Positions 14,870 to 23,219 of a DNA stretch of 28,809 nucleotides are shown here, piece by piece. Source of the stretch: CAYWNA01 sp964459305. GTDB taxonomy: Bacteria > Planctomycetota > Planctomycetia > Pirellulales > Pirellulaceae. The notes beneath the pieces are model-generated. The model was not told where the DNA came from, did not search any database, and worked only from the letters and a program-made list of their open reading frames with translations. Every line of letters starts with the position of its first letter. Position 1 is the stretch's first letter. Position numbers and translations under genes: made by a program. Where the stretch lies: NCBI GenBank assembly GCA_964459305.1, contig CAYWNA010000170.1:1-28809 (forward strand), read 5' to 3'.

Positions 14870-16807
14870 ATGGTAAACCGTAATCTGATTCGAAATCTGG
14901 AAAGTGATCAAGAAGTCGACAGCCTGTTTCAGTCGGCTGTGGCCGAAATCGAAGATCCCTCCGATATGATCAACTTGATCGATGCGGGGCAAGACTTTAA
15001 CGTCAATAAAATTGTCGATGGCCGTGTGGTGCGCGTGGATGATGAATCCGTGCTCGTCGACGTCGGTTTCAAGAGCGAGGGTACGATTCCCTTGGACGAA
15101 TGGGAGGACCACGAAGATCCTCCCGAGATCGGCCAAACGGTCAAAGTGCTCATCGAAGAGATGGAAGACGAGCTGGGCCGGGCCGATGATCCGTACGGCA
15201 TGGTCAGTCTCAGCCGCCGCAAGGCCCAGAAGCTGATCGAGTGGGACAACGTGATGAATTCCGTGAAGGAGGGCCAAGTGGTCACCGGCACGGTTACTCG
15301 CAAAATCAAGGGCGGTCTGCTTGTCGACATCGGCGTCAACGTGTTCTTGCCGGCCAGTCAAGTGGACATTCGGCGCCCTGGGGACATCGCTGACTATATC
15401 GGCCGAATTGTCCAGTGCGAGGTGTTGAAGATCGACGAGGCTCGCCGCAATATCGTCGTCAGTCGCCGCTCGCTCATCGAGAAACAGCGCAAAGAGGACC
15501 GCGAACGCCTGCTGGAAGAACTGGCCGAGAGCCAGGTCCGCAAAGGCGTGGTCAAGAACATTGCCGAATTCGGCGCCTTTGTCGACTTGGGTGGTATCGA
15601 CGGTCTGTTGCACATCACCGATATGAGTTGGGAACGCATCAACCATCCGTCTGAAATGGTCTCGCTGGACGAAGAGATCAACGTGGTGATTCTGAACATC
15701 GACCGCGAAAAACAAAAAATCGCCCTTGGCTTGAAGCAGAAACAACCTAACCCTTGGGACGACGTGGAAGAGAAATATCCCGAGGGCACGACTCACCACG
15801 GTACGGTGGTGAATGTGATGAGCTACGGTGCGTTCGTCAAGCTGGAACCGGGCATCGAAGGCTTGGTCCACATCAGTGAGATGTCCTGGACGAAACGGAT
15901 CAACCATCCCAACGAATTGGTCAGCATCAGCGACGAGATCGATGTGGTGATTCTTGGCGTTGATCGCAAAGGTCAGCAGTTATCGCTGGGCATGAAGCAG
16001 ACCCAGGAGAATCCCTGGGACCGTGTCGTCGAACGCTATCCGGAAGGCGAGATGGTGGCTGGCAAGGTGCGCAACTTGACTAACTACGGGGCCTTCATCG
16101 AACTAGAAGAAGGCATCGACGGTCTGCTGCACGTGTCGGATATGTCATGGACGCGCAAAATCAGCCATCCCAACGAGATGCTGGAAAAGGGCCAGGACGT
16201 GAGCTGTCGTGTGCTGTCAGTGGATTCGGATCGGCGACGGATTGCGCTGGGCCTGAAACAGATGGACGACGATCCTTGGGCGCGTGACATTCCCAACAAG
16301 TACCAGCCTGGCCAAGTGATTAGTGGCAGCGTCACAAAGATTACGAATTTCGGCGTGTTCGTTGGGTTGGAGGACGGCCTAGAGGGCCTCTTGCACATCT
16401 CCGAGTTGGCCGACCACAAGGTGGAGAATCCGGAAGAAGTCGTCAAGGTTGGTGAAGAGATCGAAGTGAAGATCCTGCGTGTCGATACGGAAGAACGCAA
16501 GATCGGCCTGTCGCGCAAGCGTGTCGAGTGGGCCGAAGAGGATGAAGCCGTGGCACGGCAGAAGAAGGATGTGCCAAAGGAAAAGGAAACTCGCTCCGAT
16601 TTGAAGGGTGGTCTGGGGGCGTCCGGGCCGCTGATCGCTCCGATGCCATCGCCGGAGGAGACCACAGCGCCCGAAGTCGCTGAAGAATCGCCGGCGCCCG
16701 AAGTCGCTGAAGGGTCGGCGGCGAGCGAAGTCGGCGAAGGGTCGGCGGCGGCGGGAGAACCCGAGGCGGAGGCCGATTCGCAGCCAGAAGTAACGAAGGA
16801 TGAATGA
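14870..16807 (+). CDS. rpsA: 30S ribosomal protein S1
   Basis: The 645-residue product has six consecutive S1 (OB-fold) domains between about residues 35 and 550, recognisable from repeated blocks. Examples are VDVGFKSEGTIPLDEW, GGLLVDIGVNVFLPAS, FGAFVDLGGIDGLLHITDMS, YGAFVKLEPGIEGLVHISE, YGAFIELEEGIDGLLHVSD and FGVFVGLEDGLEGLLHISE. The middle domains carry the recurring NPWD linker of bacterial S1. S1 binds mRNA upstream of starts and helps deliver it to the 30S subunit. A low-complexity Ala/Glu/Pro tail of about 70 residues follows the last domain. The start (MVNRNLIRN) has no clear Shine-Dalgarno, which is also the case for rpsA in some other bacteria. The gene stands alone. Confidence 0.96.
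   Translation: MVNRNLIRNLESDQEVDSLFQSAVAEIEDPSDMINLIDAGQDFNVNKIVDGRVVRVDDESVLVDVGFKSEGTIPLDEWEDHEDPPEIGQTVKVLIEEMEDELGRADDPYGMVSLSRRKAQKLIEWDNVMNSVKEGQVVTGTVTRKIKGGLLVDIGVNVFLPASQVDIRRPGDIADYIGRIVQCEVLKIDEARRNIVVSRRSLIEKQRKEDRERLLEELAESQVRKGVVKNIAEFGAFVDLGGIDGLLHITDMSWERINHPSEMVSLDEEINVVILNIDREKQKIALGLKQKQPNPWDDVEEKYPEGTTHHGTVVNVMSYGAFVKLEPGIEGLVHISEMSWTKRINHPNELVSISDEIDVVILGVDRKGQQLSLGMKQTQENPWDRVVERYPEGEMVAGKVRNLTNYGAFIELEEGIDGLLHVSDMSWTRKISHPNEMLEKGQDVSCRVLSVDSDRRRIALGLKQMDDDPWARDIPNKYQPGQVISGSVTKITNFGVFVGLEDGLEGLLHISELADHKVENPEEVVKVGEEIEVKILRVDTEERKIGLSRKRVEWAEEDEAVARQKKDVPKEKETRSDLKGGLGASGPLIAPMPSPEETTAPEVAEESPAPEVAEGSAASEVGEGSAAAGEPEAEADSQPEVTKDE
16667..16747 (+). repeat. Three 27-bp tandem repeats in the rpsA tail
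   Basis: Three in-frame 27-base units (16667-16693, 16694-16720, 16721-16747) encode APEVAEESP, APEVAEGSA and ASEVGEGSA at about residues 600-626 of S1. The first two differ at few bases. They lie outside the S1 domains in the disordered acidic tail and probably arose by replication slippage. Confidence 0.85.
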
Positions 16808-16820
16808 CCAATGCACGAAG

Positions 16821-16862
16821 CACGAATGACGACGCTGCCATCACCGTTTTTCGCCATTCGTG
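16821..16862 (+). terminator. Possible hairpin terminator after rpsA
   Basis: CACGAATG at 16821-16828 pairs perfectly with CATTCGTG at 16855-16862, with a 26-base loop that itself contains TTTTT, and TTTAGG follows. It lies 14 bases after the rpsA stop. The long loop and weak T-run make it an imperfect intrinsic terminator. It also touches the end of the transposase remnant, so it could instead be related to that element. Confidence 0.3.
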
Positions 16863-17534
16863 TTTAGGCATTGCTTACTGACCAGAGCTTCGGTGTGTGT
16901 CTTTCGCCAGCACACATGCCAGCAGATCTCCCAGACCTCACTGCCACGGTGGGTGTCCTTGATTCGATAACGCTGGGAAGTCTTTTGGCGAAACGCCGGT
17001 GAGTACTTCACTAAGTTTTGAACTTCGCTGGGCTTCTGCTCACGCTTGCGTAATCGCGGGCATTTTTTTCGACGGCGACAGCTGTTTTATAACTGAGCAT
17101 CCAACAGACAATCGAAACCAGCTGCGGTGTAGGACAACGCAACGTTGTTGATGCAGTTTTCGACCTTCCCTCGGTTTCCGTTGTATTGACGCTTGACACC
17201 GGCGGTTTGATTGCCACTTTTGGCCGTCCCAGTCTCGTCGATGCCGCCGATCGCTTCGGCACTCGCATGCTCGGTGGCAATGATCTGCTGGCAACGATTC
17301 CGCAGCTTTTGTTCGTCCCAAACGATCGATTCCAGAAACCGTTGGAGCGTTCTTGGGGCGACATTCTGATCAAGTGCGATCGCTTCGGCATTCTTCCGCT
17401 GCACGTCAGAAAGTAGACCTTGCACGTAAACAAGCAGCAAGCCACCGACCCTCGGGGCGGGCGAAACAGCAGGCGAAATCTGCCAGAAACTGGGCGAGCA
17501 ATTTTCCAAACTTTGCGATATCCTTGACGCTCAT
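16862..17534 (-). pseudogene. Decayed IS701-type transposase
   Basis: Read on the minus strand from the ATG at 17534, the first frame gives MSVKDIAKFGKLLAQFLADF and FARPEGR. Near 17455 the sense moves to another frame: LLLVYVQGLLSDVQRKN, TLQRFLESIVWDEQKLR, then GIDETGTAKSG, AGVKRQY and GKVENCINNVALSY. This is the IS701-family transposase core with the first catalytic Asp in IDETG. That frame stops at 17087-17089. After scrambled sequence, a C-terminal piece appears in a further frame near 16870-17000 (YSPAFRQKTSQRYRIKDTHR, then SEVWEICW). The total is about 220 codons against roughly 400 for intact members, so the centre with the other catalytic residues is missing. The element cannot move by itself. 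It lies between rpsA and the Gfo/Idh/MocA gene. Confidence 0.8.
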
Positions 17535-17537
17535 GGG

Positions 17538-17587
17538 ACGGCCTTCCGTGGTTTCCGTGTGAAACGAATTTGCACACGGAAGGTCGT
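17538..17587. repeat. Nested inverted repeats upstream of the transposase remnant
   Basis: ACGGCCTTCCGTG (17538-17550) pairs with CACGGAAGGTCGT (17575-17587) with one mismatch. A second stem, TTCCGTGTG (17553-17561) with CACACGGAA (17573-17581), is perfect with an 11-base loop. The two stems share the right side and would compete. They lie just upstream of the transposase start, so they may be part of the original IS end or leader. Confidence 0.6.
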
Positions 17588-17864
17588 TTCATTTCCAATC
17601 TGGCGTCAAGATCGATAAAACTCTGCGTTGTCACGACTTGCGAACACTAGCATCGCTCAACCTGGCACTGTCGAGCTAACCTTCCGCCGGTTCGCCGGCT
17701 TCCGTCAGCTTACGTTCGCCGATTCGACCGTGGACCCGAAAGAGATCGGTATAGACAAGTGAAGATCCCAAATCCGAAACAAATCCAAGATAAAAAGCAA
17801 GAATGTTCAAAACTAATGAGCTAACATGACGCATCGAAGAGACTTTCGAGATGAAAGGATAGCT
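17588..17864. other. Spacer between transposase remnant and Gfo/Idh/MocA gene
   Basis: No gene is seen here. The segment from about 17760 to 17825 is A-rich and would suit a promoter region for the downstream gene, but no well-spaced -35/-10 pair stands out. A small CCGG-TTCG-CCGG hairpin occurs near 17684-17695. Confidence 0.4.
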
Positions 17865-19166
17865 ATGCGCACCATTACGACAGCAACGGGTCTCACGCGT
17901 CGCCGTTTCCTGAAGGCGAGCGTCGGGACGATCGGAGCGGCCATGGCGCCGACGATCGTTTCCGGCAGTGCGCTGGGCCTGAACGGGATTGTCGCGCCCA
18001 GCGAGCGGATCACGCTGGGCGGTATTGGCATCCGCAACCGTGGAGGCTATGTCTTGGGCTTCATGCTGAACCAGCCCGACGTGCAGTTCGTGGCCATCGC
18101 CGACGTCAGGGCCGATCGGCGCAAAGCGGTCAAAGGCATGGCCGATGCGAAGAACGGCAACAACGACTGCGACACATATCGCGATTTCCGCGAATTGCTT
18201 GCCCGCGACGATATCGACGCCGTGTTGATCGCCACCGGCGACCGTTGGCACGCTCACGCGTCGATGATGGCGGCCGAGGCCGGCAAGGACGTCTACTCCG
18301 AGAAGCCGTGTGCTATCACACTCAGCCTGGCCCGGACACTGGCCGACACGATTCGGCGTCATGGACGCGTGTTTCAGGCGGGGACGCAACGGCGGACCGT
18401 CAGCAATTTCGTCCAGGCCGTCGGGTGGGCGCAAAGCGGAAAGCTCGGCAAACTCCACACGCTTCATGCTTCGATCTATCGACTACGTGACAGCCACGAT
18501 TGGCTGCCGGCGGAACCCGAACCGCCGAAAGATGTGGTCGACTGGGACATGTGGTTGGGACCGGCGCCCTGGCGGCCGTACAACCACCAGTATGTCGACG
18601 GTAGGTGGCGTGGATACTTCGATCTCGATTCCGGCGCCACGCTCCACGACTGGGGAGCGCACACCCTGGATCTCTGCCAGTGGGCCAACCAGGCCGACGA
18701 CACGACGCCCGTCGAGTTCGAACCGATCGACGTTCCGGACGACAACGTGATTGTCGGCCGGTACGCTAACGGCGTGAAGGTCGTGCTGCGCTATTCGGGG
18801 TGGCTTGGGCTGGGAACGTGCCCGGTTCGATTCGAAGGCGACGAGGGTTGGATCGAGACGGGCGACACCGGACGAACGGCCGTGTATCCCGACTCGCTGC
18901 GATCCGAACTGGCGGCGCCTCCAGCCGAGCGCGGAACAGCACCCAAAAATCATGTGCGTGATTTCCTCGATTGCGTGAAATCGCGAGCCATGCCGGCGGC
19001 CAATGCGGACATCACCGCTCGATCACACATCGCCTGCCACGCCGCCGCCATCGCCTACCGGCTGGGACGCAAGGTGACGTTCGACCCGGTGAAGGAAGAA
19101 TTCATTGGTGACGAAGAAGCCAACCGTATGCGAACACGTGCCATGCGCGAGCCATGGACGGTTTGA
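17865..19166 (+). CDS. Tat-exported Gfo/Idh/MocA-family oxidoreductase
   Basis: The product has 433 residues from the ATG at 17865, chosen because GAAAGGAT lies six bases upstream; an ATG at 17826 would add 13 residues. The N-terminus carries a twin-arginine signal (TRRRFLKAS, then an Ala-rich stretch to about residue 38). The Rossmann part follows with LGGIGIRNRGG, VAIADVRADRR and the EKP motif at 146-148 (YSEKPCA). The C-terminal alpha/beta domain has the conserved DWGAHTLDL. The family oxidises or isomerises sugars, inositols or related polyols with NAD(P), and secreted Tat versions are very numerous in planctomycetes. The cofactor would be bound before Tat export. It starts a run of plus-strand genes for mostly exported proteins. 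Confidence 0.93.
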   Translation: MRTITTATGLTRRRFLKASVGTIGAAMAPTIVSGSALGLNGIVAPSERITLGGIGIRNRGGYVLGFMLNQPDVQFVAIADVRADRRKAVKGMADAKNGNNDCDTYRDFRELLARDDIDAVLIATGDRWHAHASMMAAEAGKDVYSEKPCAITLSLARTLADTIRRHGRVFQAGTQRRTVSNFVQAVGWAQSGKLGKLHTLHASIYRLRDSHDWLPAEPEPPKDVVDWDMWLGPAPWRPYNHQYVDGRWRGYFDLDSGATLHDWGAHTLDLCQWANQADDTTPVEFEPIDVPDDNVIVGRYANGVKVVLRYSGWLGLGTCPVRFEGDEGWIETGDTGRTAVYPDSLRSELAAPPAERGTAPKNHVRDFLDCVKSRAMPAANADITARSHIACHAAAIAYRLGRKVTFDPVKEEFIGDEEANRMRTRAMREPWTV

Positions 19167-19200
19167 GTGGTTTGGCACAGACTTCGATCTGGTTCGGCGA

Positions 19201-19270
19201 ATGACAGAAAAATGTGAGACAGAAAAATGACCCGACTGAGACATTCGCGTTTTAGGCATTTTTCTGTCAT
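19201..19270. repeat. GACAGAAAAATG inverted/direct repeat element
   Basis: ATGACAGAAAAATG at 19201-19214 is the exact reverse complement of CATTTTTCTGTCAT at 19257-19270. A further direct copy, GACAGAAAAATG, lies at 19218-19229. TTTAGGCATT precedes the right arm, and a partial CTTTCTGTC copy follows. It lies 34 bases after the Gfo/Idh/MocA stop, could fold as a hairpin, and looks like a dispersed intergenic repeat. It may act as a transcription terminator or RNA stabiliser. Confidence 0.8.
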
Positions 19271-19351
19271 CTATCTTTCTGTCGGTTTCTTCGGCAAGAA
19301 TAAAAACAGGATCAACGACGATTCCTCAATCCCCGTATGAAGGAAACTGCG

Positions 19352-21880
19352 ATGCATCGCTTGAGACAACCATCTATGGTTCTGATAGTCGCGTGGCTGC
19401 TTGCGACGAACACAGAAGCAATGTTCGGGCAGGACGCGAAAGAGACGCCGCAAGAAGAGGCCGCTCGGCTGATTGCGGTCCTGAAGTCGGACGCGTCGGT
19501 GTTCGATAAAGCAAAGACGTGCCAGCGTCTGGCCGTCATTGGCGACAAAGAGGTTGTGCCGGCGTTGGCTGCCTTGCTTGCGGATGAAGAGCTTGCCAAC
19601 TATGCCCGCACCGGACTGGAGGCGATTCCGGATCCGGCCGTGGATCAAGCGCTGCGCGAGGCGATGGACCGGCTTGAGGGAAACCGGCTGATCGGTGTGA
19701 TCAGCTCGATCGGACGCAGGCGGGACGCCAAGGCTGTCGACGGTATGGCAAAACGCTTGAAGGACGATGACCCTGCGGTGGCTGCGGTCGCCGCCAAGGC
19801 GCTGGGTTACATCGGCAATGCCCAGGCAGCCGGAATACTGCAAAAGGCGTTGACCGAAGCCGCGCCCAGCCTGCGCCCTGCCGCAGCCAACGCTTGCCTG
19901 CTCTGCGCCGAGGGTCTTCTGAAGCAGAAGCAGCGAGACCAGGCATTGGCCCTGTACGACACAGTGCGCGAGGCGGGTGTACCCAAGCACGTGGTCATGG
20001 CTGCGACTTTGCAGGCGATCGTCGCTCGCGGAGACGAGGGCATCCCGCTGTTGGTTGAAGAGTTCAGTTCGGACGACGAAGCGCGGTTCCGCAACGCGAT
20101 CCATGCGGCTCGGAGTCTGGGCGGCGGTGTATCTGGTGTGCTGATCGCGCAGTTCGACAAGCAGCCGGCCGCACGCCAGGTCCCGATACTTCTCGCGCTG
20201 GGAGACCTTGGTGACAAGGAGGCGTTGCCAACGATCCAGAAAGCAGCCAAGACGGGCACCGGCGAGGTGCGCGCGCAGGGAATTCGCCTGCTGGCGACGT
20301 TTGGAGATGCTTCTGTCGTGCCCATGCTATTTGACGCAGCCGACGACTCGGACGAATCCATCGCACAAGCCGCCCGGGCCACACTCGCTGCCGTTCAGAG
20401 CGATGGAGTTGACGCAGCGATTGTCAAGATGCTCGATGCGGGCGACGCCCGAACTCTCGAATTGTCCATCGAGCTGGCAGGCCAGCGCTGTATCAGTTCC
20501 GCCGCGCCGGCACTGTTGAAGATGGCCGATGACTCCGAGGCGAGCGTCCGCCTTCCGGCCATCAACGCGTTGGGGACAACGATCGGGCTCGACGACCTTC
20601 CCCAACTCCTTACTCGGATGACGGCTGAGAAGACGCCCGAAGAAACATCCGCTGTGAAAAAGGCCATCCAGGTGGCTTGTGCCAGGATGCCGGATCGGGA
20701 GGCCTGTGCCGAGCAGCTCTCACAGGCCATGTCGAGTGCACCGACCGACGTGAAAATTTTCTTGCTCGAACAACTCGCGGCGGTCGGCGGAGCCAAATCG
20801 CTGGCAACGGTCGTCGCGGCGGCTCGCAGCCAGGAGGACGCCATTCAGGATGCCGCAACCCGAGTGCTTGGCGAATGGCCCAGCGCCGACGTCGCGCCGG
20901 AGCTGCTTAAGCTGGCCAAAACGCTGACGAACAAGAAGTACAAGATCCGAGCGCTGCGCGGCTATATCCGCATCGCTCGGCAACTGAGTGCATCGCCGGA
21001 ACAGAGCGTGGAAATCTGCCGAAACGCCCTGGCCATCGCCGATCGCGATGACGAGAGGAAGCTGGCGATCGATGTACTCGCTCGCGTTGCGACTTCCGAG
21101 GCGCTGGCGGTGGTTGTCTCCTATTTGAGCGACGCTCGCCTGAAGGGGCGCGCCGCCGGTGCGGTCATTGCCATCGGCGAAAAGCTCATCCAGACGTCTC
21201 CGGGTGAAGTGGGCCGGGCAGTACAAAAGGCTCTCCCGGCTGTTAGCAACAACCCGTCGTTGGTCGATCGGGCCAAGATGCTGTTGGCGCAGGCCGAGCG
21301 GTCATCTTCGGCGAACCGCGACGAAGGAGGATTCGTCTCGATCTTCGACGGCAAGACGATGAAAGGCTGGGAAGGAAACCTGGACATGTTTCGCATCGAA
21401 GACGGCGCGATTATCGCCGGCACGATGAAAGCCCGCATCCCAAGGAACGAGTTTCTCTGCACGGAAAAGGAATACGAAAACTTCGAGCTTCGACTCCAAT
21501 TCAAAATCCTTGGCGAGAGGCCTAACGCCGGCGTTCAGATCCGATCGCGGCGGATTCCCGATCACCACGAAGTGTGCGGTTACCAAGCCGATCTCGGTGT
21601 AGGTTGGTGGGGTTGCCTCTACGACGAGTCGCGACGGCGAAAGGTCCTGGCCGGTCCTGAACCCGAAAAGCGAACCGAACCGGTCCGTGTGAACGACTGG
21701 AACGACTACCGGATTCGCTGCGACGGCAAACGCATTCAACTCTGGATCAACGACGTCCAGACGGTCGACTTCACCGAGCAGGATCCGGCTATCGAGCAAA
21801 AGGGCATTGTCGGACTGCAGGTTCACTCCGGCGCGCCGATGGAGGCGTGGTACCGCAATATTCGCATCAAGGAGTTGTAA
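19352..21880 (+). CDS. Secreted HEAT-repeat protein with C-terminal DUF1080 domain
   Basis: The product has 842 residues from the ATG at 19352, chosen because GAAGGA lies at 19339-19344; an in-frame ATG at 19337 would overlap that site. A signal peptide is present (MHRLRQPSMVLIVAWLLATN, cleavage near TEA). Residues about 30-640 are alpha-helical HEAT-type repeats with recurring AAKALGYIG, AINALGT and TRVLGEWP motifs. From about residue 660 a DUF1080/3-keto-disaccharide hydrolase domain starts (FVSIFDGKTMKGWEG), then IEDGAIIAG, YENFELRLQFKI, AGVQIRSRR and, near the end, KGIVGLQVHSGAPMEAWYRN. The DUF1080 fold is a concanavalin-like beta sandwich acting on glycosides. The HEAT part probably scaffolds or binds partners. 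Only two bases separate it from the next gene. Confidence 0.88.
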   Translation: MHRLRQPSMVLIVAWLLATNTEAMFGQDAKETPQEEAARLIAVLKSDASVFDKAKTCQRLAVIGDKEVVPALAALLADEELANYARTGLEAIPDPAVDQALREAMDRLEGNRLIGVISSIGRRRDAKAVDGMAKRLKDDDPAVAAVAAKALGYIGNAQAAGILQKALTEAAPSLRPAAANACLLCAEGLLKQKQRDQALALYDTVREAGVPKHVVMAATLQAIVARGDEGIPLLVEEFSSDDEARFRNAIHAARSLGGGVSGVLIAQFDKQPAARQVPILLALGDLGDKEALPTIQKAAKTGTGEVRAQGIRLLATFGDASVVPMLFDAADDSDESIAQAARATLAAVQSDGVDAAIVKMLDAGDARTLELSIELAGQRCISSAAPALLKMADDSEASVRLPAINALGTTIGLDDLPQLLTRMTAEKTPEETSAVKKAIQVACARMPDREACAEQLSQAMSSAPTDVKIFLLEQLAAVGGAKSLATVVAAARSQEDAIQDAATRVLGEWPSADVAPELLKLAKTLTNKKYKIRALRGYIRIARQLSASPEQSVEICRNALAIADRDDERKLAIDVLARVATSEALAVVVSYLSDARLKGRAAGAVIAIGEKLIQTSPGEVGRAVQKALPAVSNNPSLVDRAKMLLAQAERSSSANRDEGGFVSIFDGKTMKGWEGNLDMFRIEDGAIIAGTMKARIPRNEFLCTEKEYENFELRLQFKILGERPNAGVQIRSRRIPDHHEVCGYQADLGVGWWGCLYDESRRRKVLAGPEPEKRTEPVRVNDWNDYRIRCDGKRIQLWINDVQTVDFTEQDPAIEQKGIVGLQVHSGAPMEAWYRNIRIKEL

Positions 21881-21882
21881 CC

Positions 21883-22893
21883 ATGAAGCTATCGATTCCA
21901 ACTCTCATGGCGATTGTCATCGTCACAGCCGCGGCGTTTGCACAGCGTCAGGCTCCGAACTGGGGCAAGGTGACGGACCAGGCGGGATGGCAGGCGCGGG
22001 ACTCCCAGGGCGAAGTCGTGTACAAGGACCAACTGTGGATCTTTGGCGGATGGTTCAGTTCCCATAGACCGGCGCCGCGGGACGTGTGGAGTTCGACCGA
22101 CGGCAAGACGTGGAAGCTGGTCAAAGAGGAGGCTCCATGGAAGCATAGCGATCTGTCGATGTCGATCGTCTTCGATGACAAGATGTGGTTCATGGGAGGC
22201 TGGTACAACGGTCGGTTGCCCGGCCATTCGGCGAGCAATCAGGTGTGGCGGTCAACCGACGGCGCGCACTGGGAACAAGCCACTGCCGACGCAGGCTGGA
22301 CGCCGCGGATCGCCGCTGCTGTGGTTGAGTTCAAAGGGAAGATGTGGCTGCTGGGCGGCATCGAGAACTACTTCTTTGGCGATGACAAGAGTCTCAAGAA
22401 CGATGTCTGGTTCTCGTCGGACGGCCGGGAGTGGACACAGGCGACCGCTGATGCCGGCTGGTCGCCGCGTGCCTATCATCAAGCGACCGTGCTGAACGAC
22501 AAGATGTACGTCTTCGGCGGCGGGAACTATTTACCGAATTACCACGCGGTGAATGACGTCTGGTGCTCCGAGGACGGCATCCATTGGACCAAAGTGACCG
22601 ACGCCGCGCCGTGGCATCCGCGACTGTGGTTCTCGTCGGTCGTCTACCGAGATCGGATGTGGGTGATGGGCGGTTGGTCGAACAACCCATCGGTGAACTG
22701 GGGAGACGTCTGGTACTCGAAGGACGGAAGGGACTGGAAGGAACTGAAGTCCGAAGTGATCTGGAAAGAGCGCCACGAACACGCGGCCTTCGTGTTTCAG
22801 GAGAAGATCTGGATCGCGGGCGGACACGCCAGGCCGCTGAGCAGCGAAGTCTGGTCGTTGGATGTCCCCGACGCGTGGTTTCAGGGAGAATGA
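21883..22893 (+). CDS. Secreted Kelch-type beta-propeller protein
   Basis: The 336-residue product has a short signal peptide (MKLSIPTLMAIVIVTAAAFA, cut before QRQ). It is followed by about five to six Kelch-type blades, each with a hydrophobic strand, GG and a W/S-T-D-G segment: LWIFGGW, MWFMGGW, MWLLGG, MYVFGGG, MWVMGGW and IWIAGGH, alternating with VWSSTDGKTW, VWRSTDGAHW, VWFSSDGREW, VWCSEDGIHW and VWYSKDGRDW. Propellers of this kind bind ligands or, in some cases, have lyase or mutarotase activity, and no catalytic set can be assigned. The ATG at 21883 is preferred over 21847 because AAGGAG lies at 21869-21874 inside the upstream gene and because the signal peptide starts there. It is certainly co-transcribed with the HEAT-DUF1080 gene. 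Confidence 0.9.
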   Translation: MKLSIPTLMAIVIVTAAAFAQRQAPNWGKVTDQAGWQARDSQGEVVYKDQLWIFGGWFSSHRPAPRDVWSSTDGKTWKLVKEEAPWKHSDLSMSIVFDDKMWFMGGWYNGRLPGHSASNQVWRSTDGAHWEQATADAGWTPRIAAAVVEFKGKMWLLGGIENYFFGDDKSLKNDVWFSSDGREWTQATADAGWSPRAYHQATVLNDKMYVFGGGNYLPNYHAVNDVWCSEDGIHWTKVTDAAPWHPRLWFSSVVYRDRMWVMGGWSNNPSVNWGDVWYSKDGRDWKELKSEVIWKERHEHAAFVFQEKIWIAGGHARPLSSEVWSLDVPDAWFQGE

Positions 22894-23219
22894 CGACAGT
22901 TTCTTGGTAGGATCAACTGGGAGTACGACGTTTTCCCTTGGGCTTGGGCAGTGACGGCGGTATCGTCCCGGTACTTACGTACAGCCGTTCTCGACTGGAG
23001 GTTGCTATGCATCGTCGCGTCCGAACGTTGGCAGCGGCCGTTCTGACAGCAGGTGTTGTACTGTTAGTACCCGTTGTTTGTTGACTACTCCCCATGCTCC
23101 TGCTTGTAGCAGGATTCGGTGCCTTCTCATTTGGTTCCTGGGGAGTCGTTCTGGGGCTCTTGTGTATTGCTGTGGCAATCGCCTGGAAAATTGGGGCGAC
23201 GCGGGTGGCGTCGAGAATC
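22894..23219. other. Spacer upstream of C69 peptidase gene
   Basis: This 326-base spacer contains the short signal-like reading frame at 23007-23084 and an open, hydrophobic frame from 23094 that runs into the peptidase gene. No terminator or recognisable promoter was found. The hydrophobic stretch encoded by 23094-23219 has two potential membrane helices; whether it is translated is unclear. Confidence 0.4.
23007..23084 (+). CDS. Short signal-peptide-like ORF before the C69 peptidase
   Basis: A 25-residue frame begins at an ATG with a strong Shine-Dalgarno, GGAGG (22997-23001), five bases upstream. It reads as a basic N-terminus, MHRRVRTL, then a hydrophobic core ending VVLLVPVVC, and stops at TGA (23082-23084). 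The next frame (ATG 23094) is in the same phase nine bases further on and is itself hydrophobic, so one in-frame TGA divides what could have been a longer N-terminus. It may be a real small membrane peptide, a leader, or the beginning of a broken gene. Confidence 0.35.
   Translation: MHRRVRTLAAAVLTAGVVLLVPVVC

Noticed and set aside
14417..15907. Long minus-strand open frame (496 codons) opposite rpsA
   Set aside because: It lies antisense to unmistakable S1 domains, has no family motif and no ribosome-binding site. Long antisense frames are expected opposite GC-rich genes.
23082..23084. In-frame TGA as a selenocysteine codon
   Set aside because: No SECIS-like hairpin is evident just downstream, no selenoprotein family matches, and the peptidase has a good independent start at 23220.
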